Source: Maratus speciosus
Lineage: Eukaryota > Arthropoda > Arachnida > Araneae > Salticidae
Direction of reading: 5' to 3'
Length of the DNA: 64,000 bases
Assembly (NCBI GenBank): GCA_963932465.1
Contig: OZ010799.1
Location: 159,274,761 to 159,338,760 of the forward strand
Part shown: positions 1 through 11,624 of the stretch, piece by piece
Layout of the letters: the number at the start of each line of letters is the position of its first letter
Numbering within the stretch: position 1 is the first letter of the stretch
Translations under genes and position numbers: made by a program
Notes under the pieces: generated by a model
Told to the model about the DNA's origin: nothing
Databases searched by the model: none
What the model saw: the letters and a program-made list of their open reading frames with translations, nothing else

Positions 1-990
1 GAAGAATAGCCAATCAGTGCAGAGCAGGACTGTTACGTCATGTGGCGGACAAGATCAGAGTTGGACCAGCCGTGACAAAGTAAATGGATGCGTAAAAGAA
101 CGGAATACGAAGTAAATAAATTTTTAAAAAGCAGATCTTCGAAAGTAAATTGAACGAAATCACTTTCCTTAAAATAATTTGTTCAAACACTGATTGGAGT
201 TAATTAAATATAAAATACATAATTGTTAAATAATATCGCGATACGTTTGTTTACATTCAAATACTTGAGTAATTCGCGAAAAGAAATAAATTTTAATGCG
301 TAAAAGTACAAATGAAAACTTTTAAACTATTGCAAAATAAAATGAATTGTATGAATATGATGACACAGCAGTAGTAATAAAATGCCTAGAACTATCAAAC
401 AGAATAAATTAAACAAAAGTCACGCATCAAAACTTTTAACAATAGTGCATTGTCCGATTACTAGATACAAGTTTTCAAAAAATTTCGAATGTCACTATGC
501 TTATTCAGGATCAAAATAATACAAAAATGTTACTCTATAATTAAACTAATTCTATTATGAAAAAAATATGTACTATTCATATTTTTTACGTTATGATATA
601 CAAATAGAAATATTGCTATTTTATGTATACAAAATTTCAGCAAAAACTGAAAAATTAAAAATAACTTCACTTCTAAAATTTCCATGTTATCTTATAAAAC
701 ACATCGAATATAACATTTCTCCATACAAATAAGAAACAATAGAAAGAAAATTTATGGAGATATACAGATTTAACAATGAATTAACATTTTCAAAAAATAG
801 AAAGGAAAAAAAAAAGTAAGAACCATTATCATACTTTCGATAAATCAATATGTGACTAATACTTTGTACACACTATATTATCAGGTAGCAAAATCATTGA
901 TCATCATTAATAAACGAAATTCAATTTTTAAATTCAGTAGTTCCAAATGCACATCAATATGATTCAAATATCTGTAGCAATATATATACA
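1..990. other. AT-rich stretch, no gene seen
   Basis: No coding frame or known element is visible. Bases 30-60 include TTACGTCATGTGGCGGACA, which recurs inverted near 3390-3415, so the start of the window may lie in a dispersed repeat. Confidence 0.4.
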
Positions 991-1782
991 CAGGGCTTAG
1001 TTTCTAGCCAGAAAAAGAAAAAAACTACCAGAGCTCTAATATTCTGTAGTAATAACAACTAAGTGTATAACAATCCCCCCCCCCCCTCACACACACATGC
1101 ATATTTATATTTCATACATTATTTACAAATTTTAAAGCAATTTCGTCTTCCTCAAAAAGAAATTATATGTATATATATATAATATATTTTCACATATCTT
1201 TAGGCATTAATATATAATAAATTCTTATAAATGACCAGAGCAAAAACATTAAAATCAGGAGTGGGGAATTTTCAGAAAATCATACTCGTCGCGGACTTGA
1301 CATTGGTGCGCAGTATTTATAAACTGCGGTCTGTTCTGACTAATATTTAAATATTCACTAAAAATAAAGTAGTACTGGAGCAGCGCTCCTCTATCGGAGC
1401 AAATTGAGTACCGCGCGGAGCTAGAACGTTTATCAGAGAGAATATTTTAAAAACAAGAACAAAAGGCAGCGAGTAGAAATGGCAGAAACAGTTGCGACAA
1501 ATTCTGACATTCCTCATCGCCGTTCTGAAATCATTAAAAAAAAAAAAAAAAACGCTACACATGACTCACTATGCCACATACGTAAGGGCTTTGGTAGGAA
1601 AGAACGCAAAACAAAAGATTGGAGATGGGAGGGAAAGAAAAATAAAATTTAGGCATTGATTTTTTAGAAACACTATTTTCGCTCAATTCCGGAATCAGCG
1701 CAGATGAATTCAGACCAATATTTAAATTTCCACTAAAAATAAAGAAGCAGCGAAGCTGAGCTCCGGCGCAAATTAAGCACTG
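991..1782. mobile_element. Degenerate hAT-type non-autonomous element
   Basis: The left end (CAGGGCTTAGTTTCTA) and right end (CGGCGCAAATTAAGCACTG) match the two ends of the intact hAT copy at 50113-51429. Both copies have a C-run shortly after the left end and the block AATATTTAAATATT-CACTAAAAA near the right end. In this copy that right-end block appears twice (about 1345 and 1710), which suggests an internal duplication. I found no 8-bp target duplication or transposase, so it is an old non-autonomous relic. Confidence 0.55.
1072..1099. repeat. C-run joined to (CA)n
   Basis: A run of C followed by alternating CA lies inside the hAT relic, at the same relative place as the C-run in the 50113 copy. 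Confidence 0.8.
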
Positions 1783-1889
1783 CTTATGGGTTATTACCTC
1801 AACCCTACATTAATTTTCATCTTAAATTCCTTCTTCATTTTATTAACCAGAGTCACTCGAATATAATATTTAATAAAGTAAATATTATC

Positions 1890-2400
1890 GTTATTCTGTT
1901 TGCGAATCGCCGGGTCAGTTAGAAACGAAATGCATGTCACTGCATCAGCAGTAAATGTGCAACAGAACTACGAAAAATCGAGAAAATCGTTATCACAGCG
2001 CCCCCTTCCAAGGTTACATATCCATTTTCAACTGGGACTTGGCGTCAATAGTCAAAGACATATGCATGAAGTTTGGTTCAAACCTATGCTTTTCCATGAC
2101 ACAATAATGAAAATGGCACAAAAATCGCTATTACAGTGCCCCCTTCCGGCGGAATATCCCCAAATTCAACCTGGACCTGCTGGCCATAGTCAAAAACATA
2201 CACATGAAATTTTGTTCAATTCTATGCGTAACTTCATACACTTTTCGATGATAGAATATTGAAAATGGCACAAAAATTGCTACTACAGCACCATCACAGC
2301 AAAACACTTATATGAAATTTGGTTCAATTGCATGCATAACTTCGTATATTTTCCGATGATATAATGAGACACACGTATATGCGGACAGACAGATATTTAG
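1890..2400. repeat. Degenerate direct repeat, about 150-bp unit, 2-3 copies
   Basis: Blocks such as GAAAATGGCACAAAAAT, CAGTGCCCCCTTCC and TGAAATTTGGTTCAA recur in the same order, with units starting near 1990, 2125 and 2265. The array ends near GCGGACAGACAG (about 2380) and is followed by AT-rich sequence. A 120-residue open frame crosses it, but it follows the repeat period and resembles no protein I know. This could be the repetitive 3' part of a dispersed element. Confidence 0.5.
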
Positions 2401-2659
2401 TAAAAACATGTTTTTCGGTATCTCCTACCCTTAAGACGTGTAAATCTGTCGAAAACCGGAAGTCGAACAAAATTTCGACTACAATACTTTCTTCTATTAA
2501 AGATAAAAGAAGGTAAAAAAAAAAAAGATAATGCTAAAACAAATATTTTAATAGAGGAATTTTTTTTTTTAAGTTAAAAAAATTATAATAACAAAAGAAT
2601 TTTTTTAAATTTTTTATGCAGTTTTTGACGGTTTTTTTTAATTTTGCGGCGATTTTCCC

Positions 2660-3110
2660 ATATGAATAAAAGGAATCCGGCTTTACTGTTTAGCCCAGTA
2701 TAGTAAATCTTGTCATTTTTTTCAATAAAGTTTATTCGGAGTTTTCAATTTTTGCGAGTTTTTTTATACGAATTTTAGAGTTTTGAGATTTGTAAAAGGA
2801 ACTCGGTTACCAACGTTTAGCCAATTATAATAAATTTTCTCCTCTGCGAGTTTTGATCTGTTTTTTTTCCATTTCATGGCGATTTGTCTGCATTTGTGAA
2901 CGAAGTCCGGTTTTAATCTTTTAGTCCAATATAGTAAATGCTGTCTTTTTTTTTCCCACTTTTATTTAAGTTTATTCGGAATTTCTCGCGATTCTTTTAT
3001 GCAATTTTTAGAGATTTTCACGTTCTGCAGAAATTTTTTGACGTTTGTAAAAGGAATTCGGGTTTAAATTGCAGCCTAATATAGTAAATTTGGCCTCTGT
3101 TATTTTAGTG
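2660..3110. repeat. Degenerate tandem repeat, four units of 100-150 bp
   Basis: The core 'AAAAGGAATCCGG ... TTTAGCC..TATAGTAAAT' appears at about 2670, 2795, 2900 and 3050. It is separated by T-rich spacers containing GCGA and TTTATTCGGA. The spacing is irregular, so the array is old or never homogenised. No coding potential is seen. Confidence 0.6.
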
Positions 3111-3487
3111 TTTTTCGTTGCGATTCTCTAGAATAATAATCGTCAGTTAACAAAATGCCCAGCTTTTGAAGAATTCCGGATTTGAGACTGTACTGTATTT
3201 TTAAATCTGTATACGTGTTCTCCAAGAGTTATTAGAACATGTTGATATATTGCATTCACTAGGTTTTTTTTTTTTTTTTTCAGAAAGTCTGTTAAAATAA
3301 TAGAATAATTAAAATCATTCACAGAAAAAAAATTCCATCGCAGAACGGCATACATAACACAACTGAAAAGAGCGAAGCGAGGCGAATCTGTCCGCCACGT
3401 GACGTAATGCGCGAGCAGTTAAGAAACCTTTACAGTTGCGTATCGCACGGATGGTATCCCCCTGACCCCACGCGCTTACTATACAGT

Positions 3488-3509
3488 TATATATATATAT
3501 ATATATATT
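3488..3509. repeat. (TA)n microsatellite
   Basis: A perfect TA run. Confidence 0.9.
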
Positions 3510-3527
3510 CAATATTAATATTTAAAA

Positions 3528-3830
3528 AATAGCGGTGTGAGTTAAAAAAATAATAATATTCGCATAGTAAAATTTATCATCAGAAATAAATTTAACAATT
3601 TATTTTGAATTTTCTAGAGTTTGGACATTTATATTCAGGTTCAATTATCAGACAGTGCGCAGATTTAATGGACAATACTTATTCAAAAACCCGCTGATAA
3701 GTATATAACTTATTTCTATTAGAAATATTATTAAATTAATTGTTTCACATTAATATTGCTAAATAATTTATTATCATTTTTATTATTATCTAACAGTTTG
3801 ATACTTTGCGTTCACCACACTTAGATTGCT
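3528..3830. repeat. Dispersed repeat 'Q', copy 1
   Basis: Shares ordered blocks (ATAGCGGT, TAGTAAAATTT, AGAAATAAATT, TTCATTAATCA-like, GTAGATTTAATAGTTAATACTT-like) with 10455-10720 and 46917-47200, and a shorter block with 36636-36700. It has no ORF and its boundaries are not defined. Confidence 0.5.
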
Positions 3831-3884
3831 CTATGTCTATTTTCTTCATATTTTAAATCTTTTTTTACATATTCTTATAATTAT

Positions 3885-3960
3885 ATACATACATATATAT
3901 ATATGTATGTATATATATATATATATATAGAAATAAATAAATATATATATATATATAACA
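3885..3960. repeat. Compound AT/ATGT microsatellite
   Basis: Alternating TA with ATGT interruptions, directly before the repeat that begins near 3989. Confidence 0.85.
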
Positions 3961-3984
3961 GCTTTTCTTTATATATAGGAAATA

Positions 3985-5300
3985 TATACAGGGTGATTCT
4001 AAAATCATGGTACAAACTTTAAGGGTTTGTACAAGAAACTGTATCAATACAGTCATTCTGGGTAACTTTGAACCATGGGGTGTAACTTTGCTCCACCTCC
4101 TATTTTTCAATATTTTTGACTCTAAAAGACTAAATAAACTCCAGAACTGTGCTCTGTTGGCAAGGTTCTGAACTGGGATTTCTACTCTTCATTTTAGAAA
4201 ATAAATTAGCAACATTATGCGCAATTAATTGCATCATCTATCTATTTTTGTGAAGTACTGTTTTCAAGTTAATTTTCAATGCTGTTTTGAAGTTGTTGTA
4301 ATCCAATTACATTTTCATGGTAAGTAACAATATACACATTTATCATACATATTATTATCTAAATGTTGTAAATGTGTTAATATTTTGTGATTATTTATTT
4401 ATTAATAGTTAATAAAATGTAAAATAGGAAGCTACTAACATTTTACCACATTTTCAGGGTAACTTTAAGCCGGCTCAAAGTTATACTGATGTTTATAATT
4501 TACTGATTATAGTGCTACTGTCAAAAATTCCCTATATTTGCACATATATTTTATATAAATGCCGAAAGTGTGCATTAGATATAACATGTAACTATTTTCA
4601 CAAATATGCGCAAATTACATAAAATTCATTTAAAGGCGTTATTCGGGGCGGAGCTACTCAAATTTGACATTTCATAACTTCGACATTTTTTATTCTTGTT
4701 TGAATAATACTAGTACTAGCATGTATTACTGTAACTATGGATATATTATTGAGTGAAGACATTGAAAATTGTTTTTCACTGCATTTTTATGTTTTATATG
4801 AACAATAAACAGTTGTTTTTTTTAATATCTGAATATTCATGGTTCTCTTTTTCCACTTTTCTCATGCATAATATTTGCTGTAATATCATAAATTATACAA
4901 ATCTTGTGATGTTGGTAAATGTAAATTCGGAGTCTTTACATATCTGAAAATACTTTTTGGGGTTCAAAATTGTGTTAACTATAATACTTATTTTTATAAT
5001 TAATTATTTTGGATAATATTTATCATATGGTGCAAAGTTACCCCAAATGGCTATGTAACTTTAAACCAGGTTAAAAATTCATTTTTTATTGCTGTTTTCA
5101 TCATTATTCCTTAATTTTTGTTAGTCATACAGTAATTTAGGATCATTTCTTCTCTTTTCTGCCCCTAGTTGCAACAATATTCTTAAAATAAGAGGCATAT
5201 GAAAATAGAGAAAATGCGGATCAAAGTTACCCTCAATGACTGTAATTTATTGTGTAGGAATGTATTGACGCAAGTGACTTGTTCAGATACAAACACCAAG
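3985..5300. repeat. Repeat region with scattered GTAACTTTGAAC-like motifs
   Basis: The left part reads ACAGGGTGATTCTAAAATCA, which looks like a transposon end. After it, GGTAACTTTGAACC, GTAACTTTGCTCC, GGTAACTTTAAGCC, CAAAGTTACCCC, GTAACTTTAAACC and CAAAGTTACCCTC recur on both strands over about 1.2 kb. The two small open frames inside (4753-4947 and 5199-5396) carry no motif I recognise. Confidence 0.4.
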
Positions 5301-5399
5301 GGGGCCAATTTGACCTTCTTATATTTCAAAATTTATCATTCAAACAAGAAAATTCCTATACTAATCTTTTCGGTATTGAAAATAGACTTTTCATGATTA

Positions 5400-6558
5400 T
5401 AAGACCAATTCTTCTTTGAAAATTTCTGGTATGAAATCGAAAATTTTTATCTAGAAAAAACTCGCAAAACTGGCAAATCTGTCAAACACAGGAAATACAT
5501 GAAAAAATATATAAATGAATTTTTTTTATTCAGAACAGTATTTAATCCTTTGAGGTCACACCAGACACAGGCATCTTTTGCAAGAACCACTTTTTTTATG
5601 AAACACATTTAGTTACACTTTGATAAAACGTGAAAGAGAAATTTACTGAAAAATATACTTATAAAATAAAGTAATGCGAATAGAATACAAAAATAGAATC
5701 AGGTATATAAAGCTTGATCGTGTATTTGCGGACACTAGACCGCAAAGGCCTAACACGCACCGGAATTTTATTTTCGGACTGTTGTTCTAAGCATTTAGAT
5801 CAGAACATAAGATTCCAGATTAATGCAAAACATTGAGATTTAAGCAAAATATAAGAGAATCGTTAGAAGTTTTGAAGTTTCTGAAGAGATGAAAAAGCAA
5901 TATAAGAGTATTTCATAGGACACGGAAAAGCATCGTGTTCCATAGTAACTTTACAGTAAATTTCAAAAAGGTTCGAACAAGATTAAAGTTATATTATTTG
6001 AAGCTGATATGAATAAACTTTCTAGGTTTTTTATTCTTTTTCTGTGCCTATAATTTATATAGAAAATTAATCTTCCAAAATATAAATTTAAGACTCAAAT
6101 TGTTAAAAAAACAGAAGTCTCTTTCCTATATTGATGCTTAGCTTCTTCTTTCTTTTTTTAAAACTCAGCAATAATTAATATATATATTCTGATAAATTAG
6201 TTTTATATCGAAATCATGAACGGAGGAAAAAGAAAGAAACGACAAGAAAAAGTGATTTACATTATTTGCAAATTACACATTTTTTACCTTGTTTGAAGTT
6301 TTCCGAAATTTACTCTAAAAATACAACGAATACCAAAAATACATACTTTGCTTTTTGATGCCGTTACAAATTTTACGATCAATTTTATTTCAGTGTAATA
6401 TGCCGTATGAAAAATAGAGTATCTTAAATTCTTCGAAAGCCTGTAATACTTTCGTAAGTCTTTATTCTTCTTTTTCAAAAAAAAAATAAAAATTAATTGA
6501 ATATTTTGATTTTTTATTAATCAGAAATTCTCAATGAGTGATATTAAAGAATTTTATA
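5400..6558. other. No gene or element recognised
   Basis: AT-rich sequence. The one short minus-strand open frame (6284-6478) is A/K-rich and has no recognisable motif. Confidence 0.4.
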
Positions 6559-6559
6559 T

Positions 6560-7597
6560 ATAAAAAAGTAAACACCCCCTACTAACTCCTCAACAAATTA
6601 TCGTAGAAGAAAGTTACTGGTACCGAACGATTGGAAATAAAGTCTACTTTTAAATGATATAGATAAAATTTGATTAGGGGACCATCTACATATTAAAACG
6701 AACCATAACTTTGTTTTTTCAATAGCAGTACACAATTCTGACAGCATAAATGAACTCTACACCCTTCGATTAGCCTAAAAACAAATTTTTTTTGCACTTC
6801 GCACCATAAGTTTCTGAGAAATTAATTATTTTAAAACGAACGTACTTTAAGGGCTGAATCCAAATTGAAGTCTGGAAGTCGGTTGTTAACCGAGAGAGAT
6901 TATCTAGATCAAGGCAACTTAAGAAGTCAATGAAGCCTGTTAGATTACAGAACAGCAGAAGAAATTTCAAAATATATAGTCACTTCTATTATAGAAACCA
7001 TCATTTTGCCGTTTTCTAAGCATAATTTGAAAACTACTTGTAAGAAAAATGTGAAATTTTGGATTTCCATAAAGCAGGACTTAATAAATCTAAATCCATC
7101 AAAAAAATTGTAGATTGCAATTCATAATTTTTTTTAATATTAATTTCATAATTCATAATTTATATCATAAAATTATAAAAATTGCAAATTCAGCGTATTT
7201 ATGTTTGGGTATATTAGTATTATTGCTACACAAAAAATTAGCATATTAGGAGCATAATTTCTGGAGATATAAATAAAAATATGAAAATGTAATTTAACAT
7301 TAGAAGCACTAAACTTTGAATATTTATAATTCAAAAACTTATCATTCAAATGACTTGAAATTCGGTGTCTAGGCATAATTTGAACAGAAGAGTTTAAATA
7401 TCTCATTAAAATTGGGTAGTATCATTGAAAAAAATGAAGTTTGGATTAGTTTTAATATGTAGATGGCCCCGTAAGCAAATTTTATATACATCATTTAAAA
7501 GTAGACTTTATTTCCAATCGTTCGGTACCAGTAATTTCTTCTACGATATTTTGTTAAGGAGTTTGTAGGGGGTGTTTACTTTTTTTTTCCACGACTG
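6560..7597. mobile_element. Non-autonomous DNA transposon with ~150-bp TIRs
   Basis: The left end carries AAGTAAACACCCCCTACTAA and the right end carries its near reverse complement, GTAGGGGGTGTTTACTT. The inverted match continues inward for roughly 150 bp, including GGTACCGAACGATTGGAAAT on the left and its complement at about 7520. The right terminus reads CCACGACTGTAC, compatible with a TA-flanked Tc1/mariner-type end. The interior of about 730 bp holds only short AT-rich frames, so mobility would need a transposase supplied in trans. Confidence 0.7.
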
Positions 7598-7861
7598 TAC
7601 AAAAAGTCATTACAGTTGATACAGCATTTACTTTAAAAAGTAGAAAAAGAAAAAAAAATGGAAATTTTGGATAATAATTTTATTTGGTTAAACAACGATT
7701 CATGGACTTGAATATTAGCATGCATGTTATATTTAGTATAGAAAAGATTTAGTAAAAATATCTGATCAATAATTTTTCGGATATGTAGCTCTTGGTTACT
7801 CTGCTAATTTTTAAAAAGAGCTATGGTATAATTAGTTATCTTGAACTATCGCGCTGTTTAT

Positions 7862-8078
7862 TTAACCCTTTCAAGAGTAAAGCATTTCCATTCCTAAAAT
7901 TTTGAAATGAATGAATGACACCAGAATTTACAAATAAATTTATGTAAAAATACGAAAAATCTATATTTCACATACATAATAGACCAAAAATATTTTACCA
8001 AAATTCTGGTGCCATTTGGCATTTGGGAATTAAAATTAAGTGGTTTAATAAAAATACACCAACCCCTGCAAGAGTTAA
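7862..8078 (+). mobile_element. TTAA-flanked MITE, 'ACACCAGAATT' family
   Basis: Bounded by TTAA at both ends (TTAACCCTTTCAAGAG / CTGCAAGAGTTAA). The interior is an imperfect palindrome with ACACCAGAATTTAC opposite CAAAATTCTGGTGCCA. A second copy lies inverted at about 51860-52084. The TTAA duplication suggests mobilisation by a piggyBac-like transposase, which is inference. Confidence 0.7.
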
Positions 8079-8478
8079 AGGAGAATAATAACAGTGTACG
8101 TGATGTTTTGGTTGACTATGTTTTAAGAAACACTGCGACATTTTTTTTTTTTAAATTTATATAAGATTTTTCTTAGTTTATGTTAAAGTTTTATTTTGAT
8201 AAATCATACCGTGAAGAAAAACCAAGTCTACAGAAAAAAAAATTCCTGCAGCAATTTTGAGGGAAGTTTATTATTAGCGTTAAAAAATATTTTCAGAGCT
8301 TATATTTTCCCAGTTATATTTAAGAAGAAATTCTTGAAATTTATAATCATATTATTTTAACAAGAATTATTTAAATTTTTTTCATATCATTTAAAAGTCT
8401 AGAATAAGGCATTTCTTATGATAACTATAAAATATTTCAAGGGTAAGATGTTAATTTTTAAAGAGAGTCTTCTATCGG

Positions 8479-8479
8479 T

Positions 8480-8513
<34 letters not shown>
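8479..8513. repeat. Poly(A) run
   Basis: A run of about 35 A residues directly before repeat B. Confidence 0.9.
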
Positions 8514-8514
<1 letters not shown>

Positions 8515-8990
8515 CAATTTAACAAATTACAACGACCATTTGGAAAATGATTTTTTTAAAGACTAAAATTTAAGACAAAAAATCGCACGGAGTTGATCAA
8601 ACATTACGTATGCCATGGATTAAACATTAATATTCCTGGACCAATTTTAAATAAAATTTCATTCTTAAACTTCTGAACATCTCACAATATTACTTTTTAC
8701 ACCGTCGTATAGAGAAAAAAAATGTACTTTTAAATGCAATTTGTTTGAAAGCTGTATCTCAATTTGTTTCTGAGTTATTATTATTTTTGTAGTTTTTATT
8801 ACTTTTTTGTCATAGTGGCAACAGATGTATCCATCTCTGTTGAAAGTAAGGGGAAAATACATATTACTGTATAGACCAATCAACAAACGAATAAAATACG
8901 GGATTCAACTAATAAAACGCTTCAGATATATTTTTGATTTCCTATCCTGACGGACGACAATAGCCATTTTTCCAAATGGTTAAAAATCTT
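8513..8990 (+). mobile_element. Repeat 'B' copy 1 (CCATTTGGAAAA ends)
   Basis: CCATTTGGAAAATG near 8538 faces CATTTTTCCAAATGG near 8966, so the ends are inverted. The interior 8650-8880 (CACCGTCGTATAG, AATGCAATTTGTTTGAAAGC, CTGTATCTCAATTTG) is also present inside Helitrons at 21946 and 36771. Other B copies lie inverted at 26535-26720 and 27481-28106. The outer GCAATTTAACAAATTACAAC block is shared with 28080-28106, so the true terminus may be outside the CCATTTGG motif. Confidence 0.6.
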
Positions 8991-8999
8991 TTTTATTTT

Positions 9000-9625
9000 T
9001 CTTATCTAAAAAGCTATTGGGCATATCATTTTGAGTTTCTGATAGATGGAAATCTGAACATTTCTTTCGGTCGTTCTTCTTATTTTCTTCTTATTATTTT
9101 GTAATTATCAAAGAATATTACTTAGGCGTGTGCCGACAATATTTTTTGATAAAAAGCGAAAGCAATATCAACTACTTTCAAATATCTTTCGAAAGATGCT
9201 TAACCATCTATATCTGTTTCTTTCTCAACTGCTTTTTATGGGGTCAGAAGGCTTCAAGAAATTCCGATGACGCATTCGATAGTATTGTAGTAGCATTTAT
9301 CCCATGGTTATCGGGATACGACGTCATTTCGGAAAATTTTGAAGAGTTTCTCCGGGTTGCCAGTTTGGCCTTTTTCCTAATTCTCAAATTTCTTAATTAT
9401 ATTGCATGTTTCGTTCAGGTCCTGGAATTTCCAGACCGGGAAATTCCTTGGTACCACTATTTTCTTATATAAAATCTTTCCTTAAATAAGGCGTAATTTT
9501 GCGCATTTGAACTAGATTTAAAAAAAATAGTAATAATACTGATATTTCACCTGGAATGGGATAACGAAATAACGGGACCCGTACGAACCTTGTGACAGGA
9601 ACTTTCTATAAAATTTTTGTATTAT
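9000..9625. other. No gene recognised; one unassigned open frame
   Basis: A 114-residue frame at 9128-9472 is less AT-rich than its surroundings. It shows no domain, signal peptide or splice context that I can name, so I do not call it a gene. Confidence 0.3.
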
Positions 9626-10225
9626 TTAACACGTTCACGCCGGCGCCGAAATTCATGTTTTTCGCCGTCAGACTGCGCTCGAATTCACTTTTCGTTTCAT
9701 CTGGCGGCGCAGTACTGTTGCTTATTCAGACACTGTATGTAATGACCCGCCCCTTTCATATTTATTGAATTGAACCCTGACGATAACAAGCAGAGTTGAT
9801 TGTGAATGTCTGAAAGTTCGTAAGGAGTAAGTGAATTACTTAGAGGCATGATTTTATTGAGTACACATGTACGAATTTAAATTAAAATGTCTGACAATCT
9901 AAAGAAATATGGACAACATGATGTAAATTCATTTCTGTGAGGCAGAAGCCACGCCCTTAGTCAATGATATTTTTTGAATGAAAACGACAATTCTCGTTTC
10001 CTGTCGTGAATGTATTAAGTTTATAATAAGGAATTGTTTTTATTGCTGAATTTTCCGATATTCAAGTGTGACCCACCTGTAGTGCACGCTGTCTATAGCA
10101 TAGTCGAGTGTGACCCATCTGTAGTACTATGGAACCGTAGAGTGTGACCCACCGGTGATGTACGCCGCCCAATGCGAAAGTCAAGCTTGACCCACCGGTG
10201 ATGCACGCTAGTGTGAACGCGTTAA
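9626..10225 (+). mobile_element. 600-bp TTAA MITE with internal GTGTGACCCACC repeats
   Basis: Starts TTAACACGTTCACGCCGG and ends GTGTGAACGCGTTAA, giving TIRs and a TTAA duplication. Near its right side are four diverged units built on GTGTGACCCACCGGTGATG (about 10066, 10104, 10140, 10183). The other copy, 61933-62515, is in the opposite orientation and shares both ends and the internal units. No ORF. Confidence 0.8.
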
Positions 10226-10454
10226 TGACAGGCATTACGTGACCGCTTACAGTAAAAATTCATGTCCTATATCTTCCGGCAGGAATTCCATGTTTTTAAA
10301 ATAAATAAAAAGACCGAACTAGCAAACTGGAAGTTAACTTAAAAAGAGTCCCAGCACAGATATGAATTTATCCGAACGCTGCAACACAGTCAGCATTTTA
10401 TAAACTACAGAAGTCAGGCTTTGAAGTTAAAATTACATTTAAATTTACTGCATA

Positions 10455-10720
10455 GAAAATAGTGGTTTGAATTTATTAAAAAAACTTTTTCACGTAGTAA
10501 AATTTGTCGCAAGAAATAAATTCATTTTAGCAATTTTCAACACCCCTATTTAGATGGCAAATTGTTTAACTTTAGTTTTAATTTTCTTTTGAAATTTATA
10601 AAGTTTTGAAGCAAATAGGTTTATATTCCGGTTCATTAATCAGGAAATATGTAGATTTAATAGTTAATACTTAAGCAAAAATCCACTGCTAAGCAAATAT
10701 GTATTCTACATAGGGTAGAA
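10455..10720. repeat. Dispersed repeat 'Q', copy 2
   Basis: Contains CACCCCTATTTAGATGGCAA and GTTTAACTTTAGTTTTAATT, matching 47000-47050, together with the other Q blocks. Confidence 0.55.
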
Positions 10721-11079
10721 TGTTTTGTAACCCGGAAGCCTGCTTTTGATCTTGAGGTGAATTTTAAAATAAAAAATTCATAATAGAAATGTTAGGTAAA
10801 TATCTATAAATAAACACTGAATGGTTATTAAAAAAAATCCTGCACACGGAGGTAGATTTCGAAGTTAAGTACTAATTTCACCAAAAAACCTAAATTAAGA
10901 TTAGAGATAAATGCAATTTCTTCACTAAAAATGAGCTCTAGGGACCTAAACGCTTTGTGAAAATTGTAAGATACAATACACACACGCATATATATATATG
11001 GAATAAGTTTAAAAATGGTGAAAAGAAATTCGCAGATCCTCAAAATGTTAAAATATGTTTATATTTCCATAGTCGGATT

Positions 11080-11350
11080 TTTATCATGTTTTAATACATT
11101 TTTTCAAATTCACATGACGTTACATATTTACCAGCTGGCGTAAATTATATTTCCAAAATGACGTAATACTTATTTATTTATTTATTATTTAATTCGTCAA
11201 ACTATTGATTTCATTTTCAGGTTTCACGTGAAATTCTTGCTCTCGAAAACTCATGACGCAATTTTTTTTTTCAATTAGTCAAACTATTTATTTCATTTTC
11301 ATTTTTCGCGTGGAAATCTTGCAATTGAAAACTAATTGTTGTGGTAAGAA
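11080..11350. repeat. Direct repeats around TTCATTTTCA / CACGTG-like cores
   Basis: The block TCAAACTATT-ATTTCATTTTCA followed by (T)CACGTG or CGCGTGG-AAATCTTGC occurs twice, about 80 bp apart. The region also holds several TGACGTAA-like words. Comparable motifs are found at 57120-57500. Confidence 0.4.
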
Positions 11351-11361
11351 TTTTATTGCTT

Positions 11362-11362
11362 G

Positions 11363-11391
<29 letters not shown>
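11362..11391. repeat. Poly(T) run
   Basis: About 30 T residues. Confidence 0.9.
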
Positions 11392-11393
<2 letters not shown>

Positions 11394-11624
11394 TGTTGGC
11401 AACTACTATAACGAAAAATGTTTATTTTTTCCTGTTATTTTTCTGTGAGAGCTGGTTTTATTAGAATCATGTTAAGGCGGTATTCAAAATTTTTAAAGCT
11501 CCTCATTTCCACCCCATTTGGCTGATTTTGCCCATTTGCAATCCCTGCCGAGATATTAGCCATCTCAAAGTTTTTAGTGAGCTTGAAGACGATCCGTGCA
11601 AAATTGCGACTTTTATCGTGCGGA

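Noticed and set aside
1900..2262. 120-codon open frame
   Set aside because: It spans a degenerate direct-repeat array and its residues repeat with the DNA unit.
9128..9472. 114-codon plus-strand open frame
   Set aside because: No recognisable domain, no homologous copy in the window, and hydrophobic AT-driven composition in the first half. Left as unassigned.
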